This document shows, piece after piece, positions 1-8,431 of a stretch of 41,809 nt of DNA. The stretch covers positions 1 to 41,809 of the forward strand of contig DBTS01000116.1 of NCBI GenBank assembly GCA_002307175.1, written 5' to 3'. The stretch's first letter is position 1; each line of letters starts with the position of its first letter. Made by a program: the position numbers and the translations under genes. The notes below the pieces were generated by a model, which did no database searches, was not told where the DNA came from, and saw only the letters and a list, made by a program, of their open reading frames with translations. This DNA comes from Rhodocyclaceae bacterium UBA1310 (GTDB lineage Bacteria; Pseudomonadota; Gammaproteobacteria; Burkholderiales; Rhodocyclaceae).

Positions 1-292
1 GCGCGTTTAACTGTCGAACTCGGGTGATCTGCTGCTTGCCAGACTGATCGAGCAGGATGTCGGGCTGGTACTCACGCACCCAGGCGATTAGGGGCGCGAA
101 GACGCTATCGGGGTGGCCGGCGTAGTCGGTGAGCAGCAGAGAGAGCGAGTAGTGATAGCGCCAGCCGTTGCTCCGGCCCATGGTGGAGGCGATGGTGCCC
201 GATTCGATGAAGGTGAAGAGACTGTCGGGCCGTTGCCGAAGGTGGGGGTTGGAGGCGAGCAGCGCCTCGCGCAGGCTGGCGATCTTGTTCAT
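1..292 (-). CDS. R: Phage tail completion protein gpR (partial)
   Basis: Only the amino-terminal 97 codons are present; the gene runs off the left edge. The visible protein begins MNKIASLREAL and contains a hydrophobic stretch followed by the pattern FAPLIAWVREYQPDIL, which matches the P2 gpR family (tail completion, needed to finish the tail before head joining). The start codon overlaps the stop codon of the upstream gene in a TAATG arrangement, so translation is probably coupled. Its place directly after the lysis genes is the P2 order (lysis-R-S-V-W). Family assignment is from recalled P2 sequence similarity and synteny. Confidence 0.85.
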   Translation of the reverse strand, partial: MNKIASLREALLASNPHLRQRPDSLFTFIESGTIASTMGRSNGWRYHYSLSLLLTDYAGHPDSVFAPLIAWVREYQPDILLDQSGKQQITRVRQLNA

Positions 293-897
293 TACCAGTT
301 CCACCCGAGGCGCACACGCCCCTGCACGGTGCCGACTTCCTGCCGGATAGCTTCGGCACCCACGCGGATGCGCCCCAAATCGCGCTCCACATACACGCCC
401 GGCGTGCGGTCGGTGCCGTAGCTCAGGCCAGCCGACCATGGGTGGCTGATCGGAATGGTGCCGGCCTCCAGCGGCACATCCAGCCCGGCCACCACATCCC
501 CATCAGGGCTGGAAGCGATGATGCGGCGCTGGTCGCCTTCGCGGATCATGGATAGATCAACACGCACGGGCGGGCATTCCGTGGCCGCTGGCGCCGATTC
601 TGCCCCCGCCGTGGGGATTTTGAGAACGGAGCGGGGCTTGATGGTGGCGGATATCACCCGCTCTACCGTGGCGCCCTTGGGAATAGCCTGCTTGGGCACG
701 GCGTCTGCCGGGGCACTGGCGGCAGGCTTGACCCCAAGGACGAGGGAGCCGTCTGCTTGTGACTGTGATGCCGCTGGCTCGATGCGTTCCACCACCGGTT
801 GCGTGGTGCGCACGCCAAACAGGTAGGCACCAAGGGCCACGGCTGCAAGTAGTACGGCGGCAATGATGAGCTTGATCTGCGTTGTCAGCGTAGTCAT
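292..897 (-). CDS. Phage lysis-cassette protein with N-terminal membrane anchor, function unknown
   Basis: The protein has 201 residues. One hydrophobic segment (about residues 9-27) is followed by a proline- and alanine-rich linker and a globular carboxyl half ending in GWNW, so it is probably anchored in the inner membrane with the bulk in the periplasm. Start at 897 gives a 4-base ATGA overlap with the upstream gene; a longer reading frame upstream overlaps that gene entirely and is rejected. It occupies the place of P2 lysB/lysC, between endolysin and R, which suggests a spanin-like or lysis-timing role, but no coiled coil is obvious and no family was recognised. Function is inferred from position only. 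Confidence 0.7.
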   Translation of the reverse strand: MTTLTTQIKLIIAAVLLAAVALGAYLFGVRTTQPVVERIEPAASQSQADGSLVLGVKPAASAPADAVPKQAIPKGATVERVISATIKPRSVLKIPTAGAESAPAATECPPVRVDLSMIREGDQRRIIASSPDGDVVAGLDVPLEAGTIPISHPWSAGLSYGTDRTPGVYVERDLGRIRVGAEAIRQEVGTVQGRVRLGWNW

Positions 898-1160
898 TGG
901 GCGGGTTCTCCGTTGTCGGGTTGTGCGGGGGCGGTATCTTGTTCGAGGCCCTGCTTGATGAAGCGGGCCACGATGGCACAGACCAGGGTTGTGCCTGAGA
1001 GGGTCTTCCACCAGAGGGCGGGTACCGCGTCATGCAGCCACGGCGGCAGCGATCCGGCGCCGAACTGGATGGCGGCGCTGATTGCCATCAACTGCACGGA
1101 GAGCCAGCGCCAGCCATTGCGCCAGTCATGCACGATCTTGACCTTGGGCACGCGCTTCAT
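894..1160 (-). CDS. Small phage membrane protein, holin-like (DUF7940 style)
   Basis: The protein has 88 residues and begins MKRVPKVKIVHDWRNGWRW. Two hydrophobic segments (about residues 19-36 and 48-64) lie between a basic amino terminus and an acidic, proline-rich tail. The HDWRNGWRWLSVQ start resembles the short two-pass phage proteins annotated as holins or DUF7940. The start is fixed by a 4-base ATGA overlap with the endolysin stop, and the stop overlaps the next start in the same way. A different holin-like gene lies before the endolysin, so this may be a second holin or an antiholin. Membrane topology is seen; the role is inferred. Confidence 0.7.
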   Translation of the reverse strand: MKRVPKVKIVHDWRNGWRWLSVQLMAISAAIQFGAGSLPPWLHDAVPALWWKTLSGTTLVCAIVARFIKQGLEQDTAPAQPDNGEPAQ

Positions 1161-1783
1161 GCTGCGGCCTCCAGCAGGCGGCGGGCCTTGGCGTAGTACG
1201 CGGCGCGGTTGGCTGCGCCGGCCATGCCTGGGCCATTCACGATGCGTGTCACCGCATCCATGCCGCTGCTGCGCAGTGCCTGCCCGCAATGGGTGGTGAC
1301 CCAGAACCACGCGGCAGAGCGCGCCGCGCCTTCCGGGGTGAGCAGCAGGTCGGGGTCGGCATCGGCCCGGCCATAGAGCGCGAACATGCACGCGGCGTAG
1401 TTGCGCCGGCCCGTGATCTGGATATAGCCACGCCCACGGTAGCGCCAGCCATCGCCCGTGGCTTCGTCGCCGTTGCCGTTGCGGTTGGCATAGGCGTGGT
1501 TGGCGAGCTTTTCCGGGGCGTGCAGGAACGGCGTGGCAGCGGCTTCGTTAGCAAACCGGCTCGGGAAGATCTTCACGAGCTGGCCGGCTGTGCTGTAGTT
1601 GAGGTTTTCCACGAGAACCTGCCAGCCACCGGTTTCCACCGTGCACACGCCAATCAGCGCTGCGACCTCGGCGGAGTCTGTGATGTTGAATTCACGGCAC
1701 GCGATGTTCAGCGCGGCGGCCACTTTGGCGGCATTGGCCGTGGCGCGTGAATCCACGGCAATGAGGATTTCAGGGGTGATCAT
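1157..1783 (-). CDS. Phage endolysin, glycoside hydrolase family 19
   Basis: A 208-residue muralytic enzyme of the chitinase-class GH19 fold, expected to cleave peptidoglycan glycan strands once the holins open the membrane. The catalytic acid region is visible at residues 47-54 (CTVETGGW, Glu50), and the family signature GRGYIQITGR followed by NY lies in the middle. There is no signal peptide or transmembrane anchor, so export depends on a holin. It takes the place of P2 gene K, whose product belongs to another lysozyme type; exchange of endolysin types is common in this phage group. It overlaps the next gene by 4 bases. Confidence 0.9.
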   Translation of the reverse strand: MITPEILIAVDSRATANAAKVAAALNIACREFNITDSAEVAALIGVCTVETGGWQVLVENLNYSTAGQLVKIFPSRFANEAAATPFLHAPEKLANHAYANRNGNGDEATGDGWRYRGRGYIQITGRRNYAACMFALYGRADADPDLLLTPEGAARSAAWFWVTTHCGQALRSSGMDAVTRIVNGPGMAGAANRAAYYAKARRLLEAAA

Positions 1784-1798
1784 GCATTGGGCTCCGTG

Positions 1799-2014
1799 TT
1801 ATGACTCCGTATTGATCTGGGAGAGACGTTCGGCGCGGCGGTCTGCCCGGCGCCGGTAATACCAGTTGATGAAGAAGGTGCTGATGCCCAGAACTGCGCC
1901 GATCTTTCCTTCGGTGGGCATGCTGGCGAAGGCATCACCGGCGGAGACGCACAGCCCCTTGACGAACAGGACTGCGCTGGTCGCGTAGCTGGCGGCGGAA
2001 GGTGCGTTGCTCAT
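1799..2014 (-). CDS. Phage holin, HP1-type
   Basis: A 71-residue protein with two hydrophobic stretches (about residues 10-28 and 37-53) and a strongly basic end starting YYRRRADRRAER. The pattern GKIGAVLGISTFFINWYYRRR is close to the holins of HP1-like phages. It lies directly upstream of the GH19 endolysin in the same operon, as a class II holin should: it would form the inner-membrane lesion that releases or activates the endolysin. It takes the place of P2 gene Y but is a different family. Confidence 0.82.
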   Translation of the reverse strand: MSNAPSAASYATSAVLFVKGLCVSAGDAFASMPTEGKIGAVLGISTFFINWYYRRRADRRAERLSQINTES

Positions 2015-2020
2015 GGTGTG

Positions 2021-2233
2021 TCAGTCCCAGAGGTTGATTTGGGTGGTGTCTGAAGTGGTGGCAATGTCGGCGGCATCCGGCAGGGTGATGGCGGTGCCCA
2101 TGGGCAGGAAGGGGCCAAGCGCGGCCAGCCCCCGGTTGGCTTCGAGAACTGCTTCGACATAGCCGGTGGTGGCGCCGTAGATGCGCTGGCAGATGGCATC
2201 CACCGTATCGTTCTGCAGGGCGTAGACGATCAT
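2021..2233 (-). CDS. X: Tail protein X (LysM-like)
   Basis: A 70-residue protein of the P2 gpX family. The pattern VDAICQRIYG, a following VEAVLEANRGLA and ITLPD near the end form a single LysM-like module, normal for this family. Its start overlaps the stop of gene L (TGATG), and its order after L and before the holin is exactly that of P2. It is thought to act in tail assembly or attachment. Confidence 0.88.
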   Translation of the reverse strand: MIVYALQNDTVDAICQRIYGATTGYVEAVLEANRGLAALGPFLPMGTAITLPDAADIATTSDTTQINLWD

Positions 2234-2724
2234 CAGATCAGCTCCACGACCGTGCGGCGCTGGCCGCGAATGTCGGCAATGGCCCAGAAGGCATCGCGGC
2301 GCAGATCGGCAATGGGCGACTCCACGAGATCGGCCTTCTGGTTACCGGCGCCGGTTGCATCGACGCCCCGGTAGCGTTCGCAGATGCTGGCGGCAGCGAG
2401 GCAATACACGGCGCGGCGGTAGCGGTGAGTGTTGGCGCTGGTGCCATCGATCTGATCCGGGGTGGTGTCGGCCAGGGCGGTGAGGCCACGGGCAGCGGCA
2501 TCGGCACGGACCTGCAGCAGGGAGGCGTTCACCGAGAAGATCGCGTCGATCAGGGCGGCGCGGATGCGCGATTCAGTGACCGTGCCATCGAGGCGCATGC
2601 ACTCGCGGAAGTCCGCCGGCGAGACAGCCGGCCAGAAAGCATCACTGGTGATATCCGGGCCGGATTCGCCACGCGGATCTGCGCCCACTGCAATAACCGG
2701 ACTGCTGCCGAACGGGTTGGACAT
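2233..2724 (-). CDS. L: Head completion/stabilization protein gpL
   Basis: A 163-residue protein of the P2 gpL family, which seals DNA-filled capsids and forms the connector to which tails attach. Family features visible are ECMRLDGTVTESRIRAA near residue 40, TPDQIDGTSAN, and the pattern ICERYRGVDATGAG in the last third, all closely similar to P2. Normal length for the family. It ends by overlapping gene X and is separated by about 100 bp from M, as in many relatives. Confidence 0.93.
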   Translation of the reverse strand: MSNPFGSSPVIAVGADPRGESGPDITSDAFWPAVSPADFRECMRLDGTVTESRIRAALIDAIFSVNASLLQVRADAAARGLTALADTTPDQIDGTSANTHRYRRAVYCLAAASICERYRGVDATGAGNQKADLVESPIADLRRDAFWAIADIRGQRRTVVELI

Positions 2725-2830
2725 GCTCGATGCTCCAGTGTTGGGGTGCGTGGTGGTCGGGGTTCAGGCGGAACAGGTAAAACCTGTCTGCCATCCCCCC
2801 GAGCCACGCAGGTTGCGGGGGTCGCTCTGG

Positions 2831-3535
2831 TCAGGCAGCAGCAATGACAGGGGCTGCAGCCTGGGTTCGTTTCAGCTCGCGTTCGAGCTGTTCAATGTCT
2901 TTCTTGACGCCTACTTTGTCGTGAAGCAGCAGCGCGGTTTGCAGGTGGGCCAGCGCCTCTGTCTGCATGGGCGGTGTTACGTCCTGGCAGGCCAGCAGTG
3001 CGTAGGCGCGGGCTTTGTGAAGCTTGGCGCGAACCTCATCAGGCATATCCTGATCGGCCACGAGTGCCAGGCATTCGGCGAGTGCGTCAGCGCCGGCGGC
3101 GCGGTGGGTGGGGTCGCCCAGCAGGGTGTTGTCGGCGAATTCCTCGGCGAGCAGACAGCCCACGCTGCGCTTGAAGCGATCCGGCATCACCAGGGCGTGG
3201 CGGATGGCGTAGCGGGCCAGTGGCAAGGCGCCGGCGAGATCACCGATATCAATGCGCCAGAGCATGACCGTCATGAACACATCATCCTGCTGGCCGTGGT
3301 CGCCCTTGATCACGCCATCCACCCACGGCGAGTATTCCGGCAAGAGTTCGCGCTTCACGGCGACCTTGCGCTGGGTGGATTGGATGGCATGCAGCCGGCG
3401 CCGGTCTTCGTCGAGCTTGGCGAGCATCAGCTCGTAGCCGTTGGCGTTCTGGCGCGTGGCGGGTTTTTCTGCGGCGGTGGCTTTAAGCCAGTGGCGCCGG
3501 GCGGGTGTCATGATCATGGTGAGATTCCTGCGCAC
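2831..3535 (-). CDS. M: Terminase small (endonuclease) subunit gpM
   Basis: A 234-residue protein matching the P2 gpM family, the subunit that cuts at cos during packaging with the ATPase gpP. The amino end is basic, with LTMIMTPARRHWLKATAA, and the centre has the family-typical DDVFMTVMLWRIDIGDLAGAL-like segment around residues 88-108, followed by LPLARYAI. Gene order N-M-L is that of P2. A purine-rich ribosome binding site is not strong; the start at 3535 was kept because the family usually begins close to this basic segment. Confidence 0.92.
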   Translation of the reverse strand: MRRNLTMIMTPARRHWLKATAAEKPATRQNANGYELMLAKLDEDRRRLHAIQSTQRKVAVKRELLPEYSPWVDGVIKGDHGQQDDVFMTVMLWRIDIGDLAGALPLARYAIRHALVMPDRFKRSVGCLLAEEFADNTLLGDPTHRAAGADALAECLALVADQDMPDEVRAKLHKARAYALLACQDVTPPMQTEALAHLQTALLLHDKVGVKKDIEQLERELKRTQAAAPVIAAA

Positions 3536-3578
3536 GCCGGTTGCCCGGCGTGCCTGGGGTGGATCAGCTGGCCGTGGT

Positions 3579-4586
3579 CTATTCGGTCACTTCGATGTTC
3601 TCGATCAGGCAGGCGCAGCCGTAGTCTTCGACGACATACGCGTCATTGGAGGACTCGTAGTTTTCGATCTGGTCGCGCTTGGGGTTGTCGATCACGGCGC
3701 GGCGGCGGCCACCTTCCTGGATGTAGCGCGAGAGATTGTCGAAGCGCGTAACGAGAATGGTGCCCGCCGGCACAAACGGCACGGTGACGGCGGGCAGCCC
3801 GCCGACACGCTTCTGGCTGATGATCAGATCGCCGGACAGGGCTTCGCTGTTCGGCTGTGCCTTGTTGATCAGCGGGAAGTATTTGTCGGCCAGCAGACTG
3901 CGCCCCATGATCGCCACGAGTTCGGTGTCGCCCTGATACCAGGGGTCGATCATTGCATTGACGGCATCCATCACCAACGCATCAAGGTTGGCGTAGTCGC
4001 CCCCAACGCCAATGTTCACCTTGCCTGGGGTCTTGAGGCTAGACATGACACGGGCACTGGCGAATTTGCGGATCTTCTCCAGCCAGCCAACATTCACATC
4101 CTGCAGCAGCGGATTGGCCGTGCGGTCGGATGTGTCGGAGCGGGTTTTGCCATTGAAGCCGATCATCATGATGTCCAATGCCTGACGCTTCACCAGGGCA
4201 TCGCGGATGCGCTCCTGAAAGTCCTGGAACTTGGCCCACATGTCGAGCTTGCTGTAGCGGATAGCGGTGTCGAAGTTGGTCTGCGTGCAGAGGTAGCCGG
4301 ATTCATCCAGCGTGGTGGGATCGGTCGGCGTGCGGTCGGCCTTGGTGGTATCGGTGGTGCCGGCAATCGTGCTGCCCACGCCCAGGCCGAGCTTGGAGCC
4401 GGCCTGTTCGGTGACAGGGATATTGTTGATCTGCTGCAGGAAGGCAGAGCTTTCCTGAATACGGCTCTCAAGCTTCTGCTGCACGGTGGGGCTAACGGCG
4501 AACTTCTCGCCGACATTGCCGACGGTATTCAGGCGGCAGAGCGCTTCCTTGAACTGGTTGAACTTGATGCGGGTTTCGTTGCGCAT
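3579..4586 (-). CDS. N: Major capsid protein gpN
   Basis: A 335-residue protein of the P2 major capsid family, which builds the icosahedral head with the help of scaffold gpO and is trimmed at its amino end by the gpO protease. The amino end MRNETRIKFNQF, the segment VGEKFAVSPTVQQKL, and INNIPVTEQAG are typical of the family; length is normal. It lies 35 bp after O in the same operon. The sequence is unbroken and moderately conserved with P2 throughout. Confidence 0.95.
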   Translation of the reverse strand: MRNETRIKFNQFKEALCRLNTVGNVGEKFAVSPTVQQKLESRIQESSAFLQQINNIPVTEQAGSKLGLGVGSTIAGTTDTTKADRTPTDPTTLDESGYLCTQTNFDTAIRYSKLDMWAKFQDFQERIRDALVKRQALDIMMIGFNGKTRSDTSDRTANPLLQDVNVGWLEKIRKFASARVMSSLKTPGKVNIGVGGDYANLDALVMDAVNAMIDPWYQGDTELVAIMGRSLLADKYFPLINKAQPNSEALSGDLIISQKRVGGLPAVTVPFVPAGTILVTRFDNLSRYIQEGGRRRAVIDNPKRDQIENYESSNDAYVVEDYGCACLIENIEVTE

Positions 4587-4621
4587 GGGTGTTTCTCCGG
4601 GTTTCTATGTGTGGGGTCGGG

Positions 4622-5428
4622 TCAGCAGTCGGTTTCAATCACGCCGCTGCCATTGCCGCCGGTGGCCGGCTGGCGCTGGGTGAAATTCGGGGCTGCATCG
4701 AGCTGGGCCTGCAGGGTGGCGAGTGCTTCGCCCTGCTTACCGGCCTGGGCGGTGAGTGCCGTTACCTTGCTTTCGAGCTGCGCCACCTTGTCGCCCTGGG
4801 CGGTCTGGTGGGTGGCGACCACTTCAACGGCGGCATGCACATCGGCGAAGCGGGCGTCTGCGCTCTGATCACGCTTGGTGAACAGCGCCTTCACACGTTC
4901 CAGCAGGTTGGGTTCCACCTCTTCAAACTCGATGGTGACTTCCTCGGCGGCGGTGAAGAGGTTGTCGGGGTTCTGCTTGCGGGCCTTGAGTGCGCCGCAC
5001 TGTGCGGAGAACGCGAGCATTTCCGTGCCCAGACTCGCGGGGTTATCCGTGATGGCCAGACCGACCAGATAGGCTTCGTCGGTGTCGGCGAACTTCGGCG
5101 AGATTTCCATGCTGGTGTAGATCTTCTGGCGCGCCTTGGTCAGCGCGATCAGATCGGGCGTGGGATCAATCTGCGCGAGCAGCGTGAGTTTCTTGGCGCC
5201 ATTGATGTCGACCTCTGCAGTCTTCAGCGCGATGACATCGCCGTAGGCTTTGAACAGGCTGCTCGGATCGATGCCTTTGATGTGTTCCAGATCCACGCGG
5301 GCGCCGTAGGTGGCGGGGTTGTAGTTCTTTGCGGCCTGTTCGAGCCAGGCGCGCTCAATTTTGCGGCCATCGGTGGTGGCGCCTTCGGTGCCGATCCTGA
5401 AATATTTGGTGGTGGTTTTGCCAGCCAT
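4622..5428 (-). CDS. O: Capsid scaffolding protein and maturation protease gpO
   Basis: A 268-residue protein of the P2 gpO family, with an amino-terminal serine protease and a carboxyl-terminal scaffold. Residues matching the P2 catalytic triad are visible: Asp20, His49 (in RVDLEHI) and Ser106 (in YTSMEI). LVGLAITDNPASLGTEML follows, and the carboxyl third is rich in Ala, Gln and Glu and probably coiled coil, as a scaffold should be. It is the first gene of the leftward late operon and is divergent from P, as in P2. Confidence 0.95.
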   Translation of the reverse strand: MAGKTTTKYFRIGTEGATTDGRKIERAWLEQAAKNYNPATYGARVDLEHIKGIDPSSLFKAYGDVIALKTAEVDINGAKKLTLLAQIDPTPDLIALTKARQKIYTSMEISPKFADTDEAYLVGLAITDNPASLGTEMLAFSAQCGALKARKQNPDNLFTAAEEVTIEFEEVEPNLLERVKALFTKRDQSADARFADVHAAVEVVATHQTAQGDKVAQLESKVTALTAQAGKQGEALATLQAQLDAAPNFTQRQPATGGNGSGVIETDC

Positions 5429-5572
5429 GTTCTGCCCTCGGTGAATGTCGGTGGTATGTCGTCATAGTCCGACTTGAGGGGGTATGCGGGCAACGCGGGG
5501 ATGTTGTAACGCGGCAGGGTGAACAACTGGCAATATCCGGGTTCGCGCGCGCGTGGCGGCACTATGTTGGGC
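5429..5572. promoter_or_regulatory. Divergent late promoter region between O and P
   Basis: These 144 bp separate the leftward O operon from the rightward P-Q genes. In P2 the same interval holds two late promoters activated by Ogr/Delta zinc-finger proteins at TGT-N12-ACA. Here a TGT at 5505-5507 and an ACA at 5523-5525 are separated by 15 bases instead of 12, so no exact P2-type site is claimed. The promoter role is inferred from synteny. Confidence 0.5.
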
Positions 5573-7348
5573 ATGGATACGCCAATCGACACCACCGCGC
5601 AGGCCGGGGCCGCAATGGACCCGTGCCGGCAGGCCCGCGACCTCTACTGGCAGGGGTTTCGCGTGGCGCACATTGCCAAGAAGCTGGGCATTCCGCCGGC
5701 CACCATACATTCGTGGAAGCGCCGCCAGCAGTGGGATGAAACCGAGCCGGTGCAGCGCGTGGAGGCGGTGCTTGAGGCGCGCATGATGCAGTTGATCGCC
5801 AAGCCTGACAAGGAGGGGCGCGACTATAAAGAGATCGATCTGCTCGGGCGCCAGCTCGAACGCACGGCCCGCGTTCGCAAGTATGCGAAGGGTGGCAATG
5901 AAGCCGACCTGAACCCGAAAGTGGAGAACCGCAACAAGGGCACGCGCAAGCCACCAGAGCGCAATGCGATCAGCGAGGAGCAGGCGGACAAGCTGCGCGA
6001 AGCCTTCCTGGACAACCTCTTCGGCTATCAGAAGCAGTGGTACCGGGCCGGGGTTGTGGAACGCATCCGCAACCTGCTCAAATCCCGCCAGATCGGCGCC
6101 ACCTACTACTTTGCCCGCGAAGCACTGATGGATGCGATCGACACCGGGCGCAACCAGATTTTTCTGTCAGCCAGCAAATCCCAGGCGCATCAGTTCAAAT
6201 CCTACATTCAGGAGTTTGCCCGCACGGCAGCCGAGGTGGAGCTGCGCGGCGACAAGATCATTCTGCCCAACAATGCCGAATTGATATTTCTGGGCACAAA
6301 CAATCGCACGGCGCAGAGCTACCACGGCAATCTGTACGTGGATGAGTACTTCTGGATTCCGAAATTCCAGGAGCTGCGCAAGGTGGCCTCCGGCATGGCT
6401 TCGCAGAAGCGCTGGCGGCAAACCTATTTCAGCACCCCCAGCAGCCTGACGCATGAGGCGGTGCCGTTCTGGAGCGGGAAGCTCTATAACCGTGGCCGGC
6501 CCAAGGCGGAGCACATCGACCTCGATGTCAGCGCGTCCGCCCTGCAGGCTGGGCGGCGCTGCGAGGATGGGCAGTGGCGCCAGGTGGTGACGATTCTGGA
6601 TGCGGTGGCGTCGGGCTGCGATCTGTTCGACGTGGATCAGTTGCGCCTGGAGTACTCGCCGGAAGAGTTCCTGCAGCTTTTCATGTGCCAGTTTATCGAC
6701 GATGGCCAGAGCGTTTTTCCGTTGTCGGTGCTGCAGCGCTGCATGGTCGATTCCTGGGAGGTGTGGGACGACTTCCGCCCCTTTCACGCACGCCCCTTTG
6801 GCAACCGGGAAGTGTGGATCGGCTATGACCCGAGCCATACGGGCGACTCGGCCGGCCTGATTGTGCTGGCGCCACCCATGGTGCCCGGTGGCAAGTTCCG
6901 CGTGCTGGATCGCATCCAGTTCAAGGGGATGAACTTTGAAGAGCAGGCCGAGCGCATCCGGCTGATCACCACGATTTACAACGTGACCCACATCGCCATC
7001 GACTCCACCGGGCTTGGGCAGGGCGTGCTGCAGATTGTGCGGCAGTTCTTCCCCAGCGTGGTAGGCATCAACTACAGCGTGGAGGTGAAGGTGCAACTGG
7101 TGATGAAGGCGCTATCGGTAATCAACGCCGGGCGCCTTGAGTTCGACGCGGGATGGACGGATCTTGCGGCCGCATTCATGGCGATCAAGAAGACCACCAC
7201 GGCAAGCGGTCGGCAGATGACTTTTGAGGCGGGCCGCTCTGAGGAGACGAGCCACGCCGACTTGGCCTGGGCCTGCATGCATGCGCTGGTGCACGAGCCA
7301 CTTGAAGGCAGCACCACCACCAATTCGGGATTTATGGAGATTATCTGA
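5573..7348 (+). CDS. P: Terminase large (ATPase) subunit gpP
   Basis: About 591 residues. The protein pumps DNA into the prohead and belongs to the P2 gpP family. Near the amino end is a helix-turn-helix type segment (VAHIAKKLGIPPATIHSWKRR). The ATPase has a variant Walker A segment KSRQIGATYYF and a Walker B LYVDEYFWIP; the carboxyl nuclease-like domain begins with WIGYDPSHTGDSAG. Starts at 5564 and 5573 are both possible; the second was chosen because conserved sequence begins soon after it, but neither has a good ribosome binding site. Q starts 1 base after the stop. Confidence 0.93.
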   Translation: MDTPIDTTAQAGAAMDPCRQARDLYWQGFRVAHIAKKLGIPPATIHSWKRRQQWDETEPVQRVEAVLEARMMQLIAKPDKEGRDYKEIDLLGRQLERTARVRKYAKGGNEADLNPKVENRNKGTRKPPERNAISEEQADKLREAFLDNLFGYQKQWYRAGVVERIRNLLKSRQIGATYYFAREALMDAIDTGRNQIFLSASKSQAHQFKSYIQEFARTAAEVELRGDKIILPNNAELIFLGTNNRTAQSYHGNLYVDEYFWIPKFQELRKVASGMASQKRWRQTYFSTPSSLTHEAVPFWSGKLYNRGRPKAEHIDLDVSASALQAGRRCEDGQWRQVVTILDAVASGCDLFDVDQLRLEYSPEEFLQLFMCQFIDDGQSVFPLSVLQRCMVDSWEVWDDFRPFHARPFGNREVWIGYDPSHTGDSAGLIVLAPPMVPGGKFRVLDRIQFKGMNFEEQAERIRLITTIYNVTHIAIDSTGLGQGVLQIVRQFFPSVVGINYSVEVKVQLVMKALSVINAGRLEFDAGWTDLAAAFMAIKKTTTASGRQMTFEAGRSEETSHADLAWACMHALVHEPLEGSTTTNSGFMEII

Positions 7349-7349
7349 G

Positions 7350-8405
7350 ATGAAAAAGCGGCAGACAGTGAAAGCCACGGTCAATACCAATACCCCAGCG
7401 CCAGCGACGGCCACGCAAACCACTACCGGGAGTGCGGCGCCGATGGCGTTCAGCTTTGGCGAGCCGATGCCGGTGATGGATCGGCGCGATCTGTTCGATT
7501 ATCTGGAGTGCGCGCCCATCGGGAACTGGTACACCCCTCCTCTGAGCTGGGAGGGCTTGGCCCGCACGTTCCGGGCGGCAGCGCATCACGGCAGTTCTAT
7601 TTATGTCAAACGCAATATCCTGCTTTCGACATTCGAGCCGACACCTCGCTTCAGCCGGTTGGAGTTTAGCCGCTTTGCACTGGATTACCTGACTTTCGGC
7701 AATGCCTACATCGAGCGGCAGAGTGCGGTGAGCGGCAAGGTGCTGGCCTACAAGACTTCGCCCGCCAAATGGACCCGGCGCGGTACGGATCTCGACACGT
7801 ACTGGTTTATCCAGATCGGCAAACAGGACTATGCGTTTCAGACGGGGAATGTGTTCCACCTGATGGAGCCGGACATTAACCAGGAGGTGTATGGCCTGCC
7901 TGAGTACCTGTCGGCGCTCAATTCTGTCTGGCTTAACGAATCGGCCACGCTGTTTCGGCGCAAGTATTACCTGAATGGCAGCCATGCCGGTTTCATCTTC
8001 TATATGACGGACCCGGCGCAGAAGCAGGAGGATATCGACAACCTGCGCGAAGCCTTCCGGCAGGCCAAGGGGCCGGGCAACTTCAAAAACCTGTTCCTCT
8101 ACGCGCCTGGCGGCAAGAAAGACGGCGTGCAGCTCATTCCGGTGAGCGAAGTGGCGGCCAGGGATGATTTTTTGAACATCAAGAATGTGACGCGTGACGA
8201 CCAGCTCGCCGCGCACCGCGTGCCGCCCCAGCTCATGGGGATCATTCCGCACAACACAGGGGGATTCGGCGACGCAGAAAAGGCGGCGGCAGTGTTCGCC
8301 GTGAATGAAGTCTCACCCCTGCAGGCCCGCATGCTCGAAGTGAATGATTGGGCCGGGGAAGAGGTGATCAAGTTCAAGCCCTACGCCATTGCGGCGGGGG
8401 AATAA
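7350..8405 (+). CDS. Q: Portal protein gpQ
   Basis: A 351-residue protein of the PBSX/P2 portal family, which forms the dodecameric ring through which DNA enters the capsid. Visible family features are PPLSWEGLARTFRAAAHH near residue 65, LDYLTFGNAYIE, IYG-type LPEYLSAL, and near the end DQLAAHRVPPQLMGI followed by NTGGFGD. The start at 7350 lies two bases past the P stop; an upstream extension in the same frame overlaps P and is rejected. The order P then Q on the strand opposite to O is that of P2. Confidence 0.95.
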   Translation: MKKRQTVKATVNTNTPAPATATQTTTGSAAPMAFSFGEPMPVMDRRDLFDYLECAPIGNWYTPPLSWEGLARTFRAAAHHGSSIYVKRNILLSTFEPTPRFSRLEFSRFALDYLTFGNAYIERQSAVSGKVLAYKTSPAKWTRRGTDLDTYWFIQIGKQDYAFQTGNVFHLMEPDINQEVYGLPEYLSALNSVWLNESATLFRRKYYLNGSHAGFIFYMTDPAQKQEDIDNLREAFRQAKGPGNFKNLFLYAPGGKKDGVQLIPVSEVAARDDFLNIKNVTRDDQLAAHRVPPQLMGIIPHNTGGFGDAEKAAAVFAVNEVSPLQARMLEVNDWAGEEVIKFKPYAIAAGE

Positions 8406-8431
8406 GCAGCAAAGAAAGAGAGAAACGCAGC

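Noticed and set aside
2462..5467. Long open frames on the plus strand across the capsid genes (for example 2462-3751, 3441-4868, 4589-5467)
   Set aside because: They are antisense to clear L, M, N and O genes, have no homology that I recognise, and reflect high GC content in the third codon positions of the true genes.
5505..5525. Possible Ogr/Delta activator site TGT...ACA between O and P
   Set aside because: The spacing is 15 bases and not the 12 of the P2 late-activator sites.
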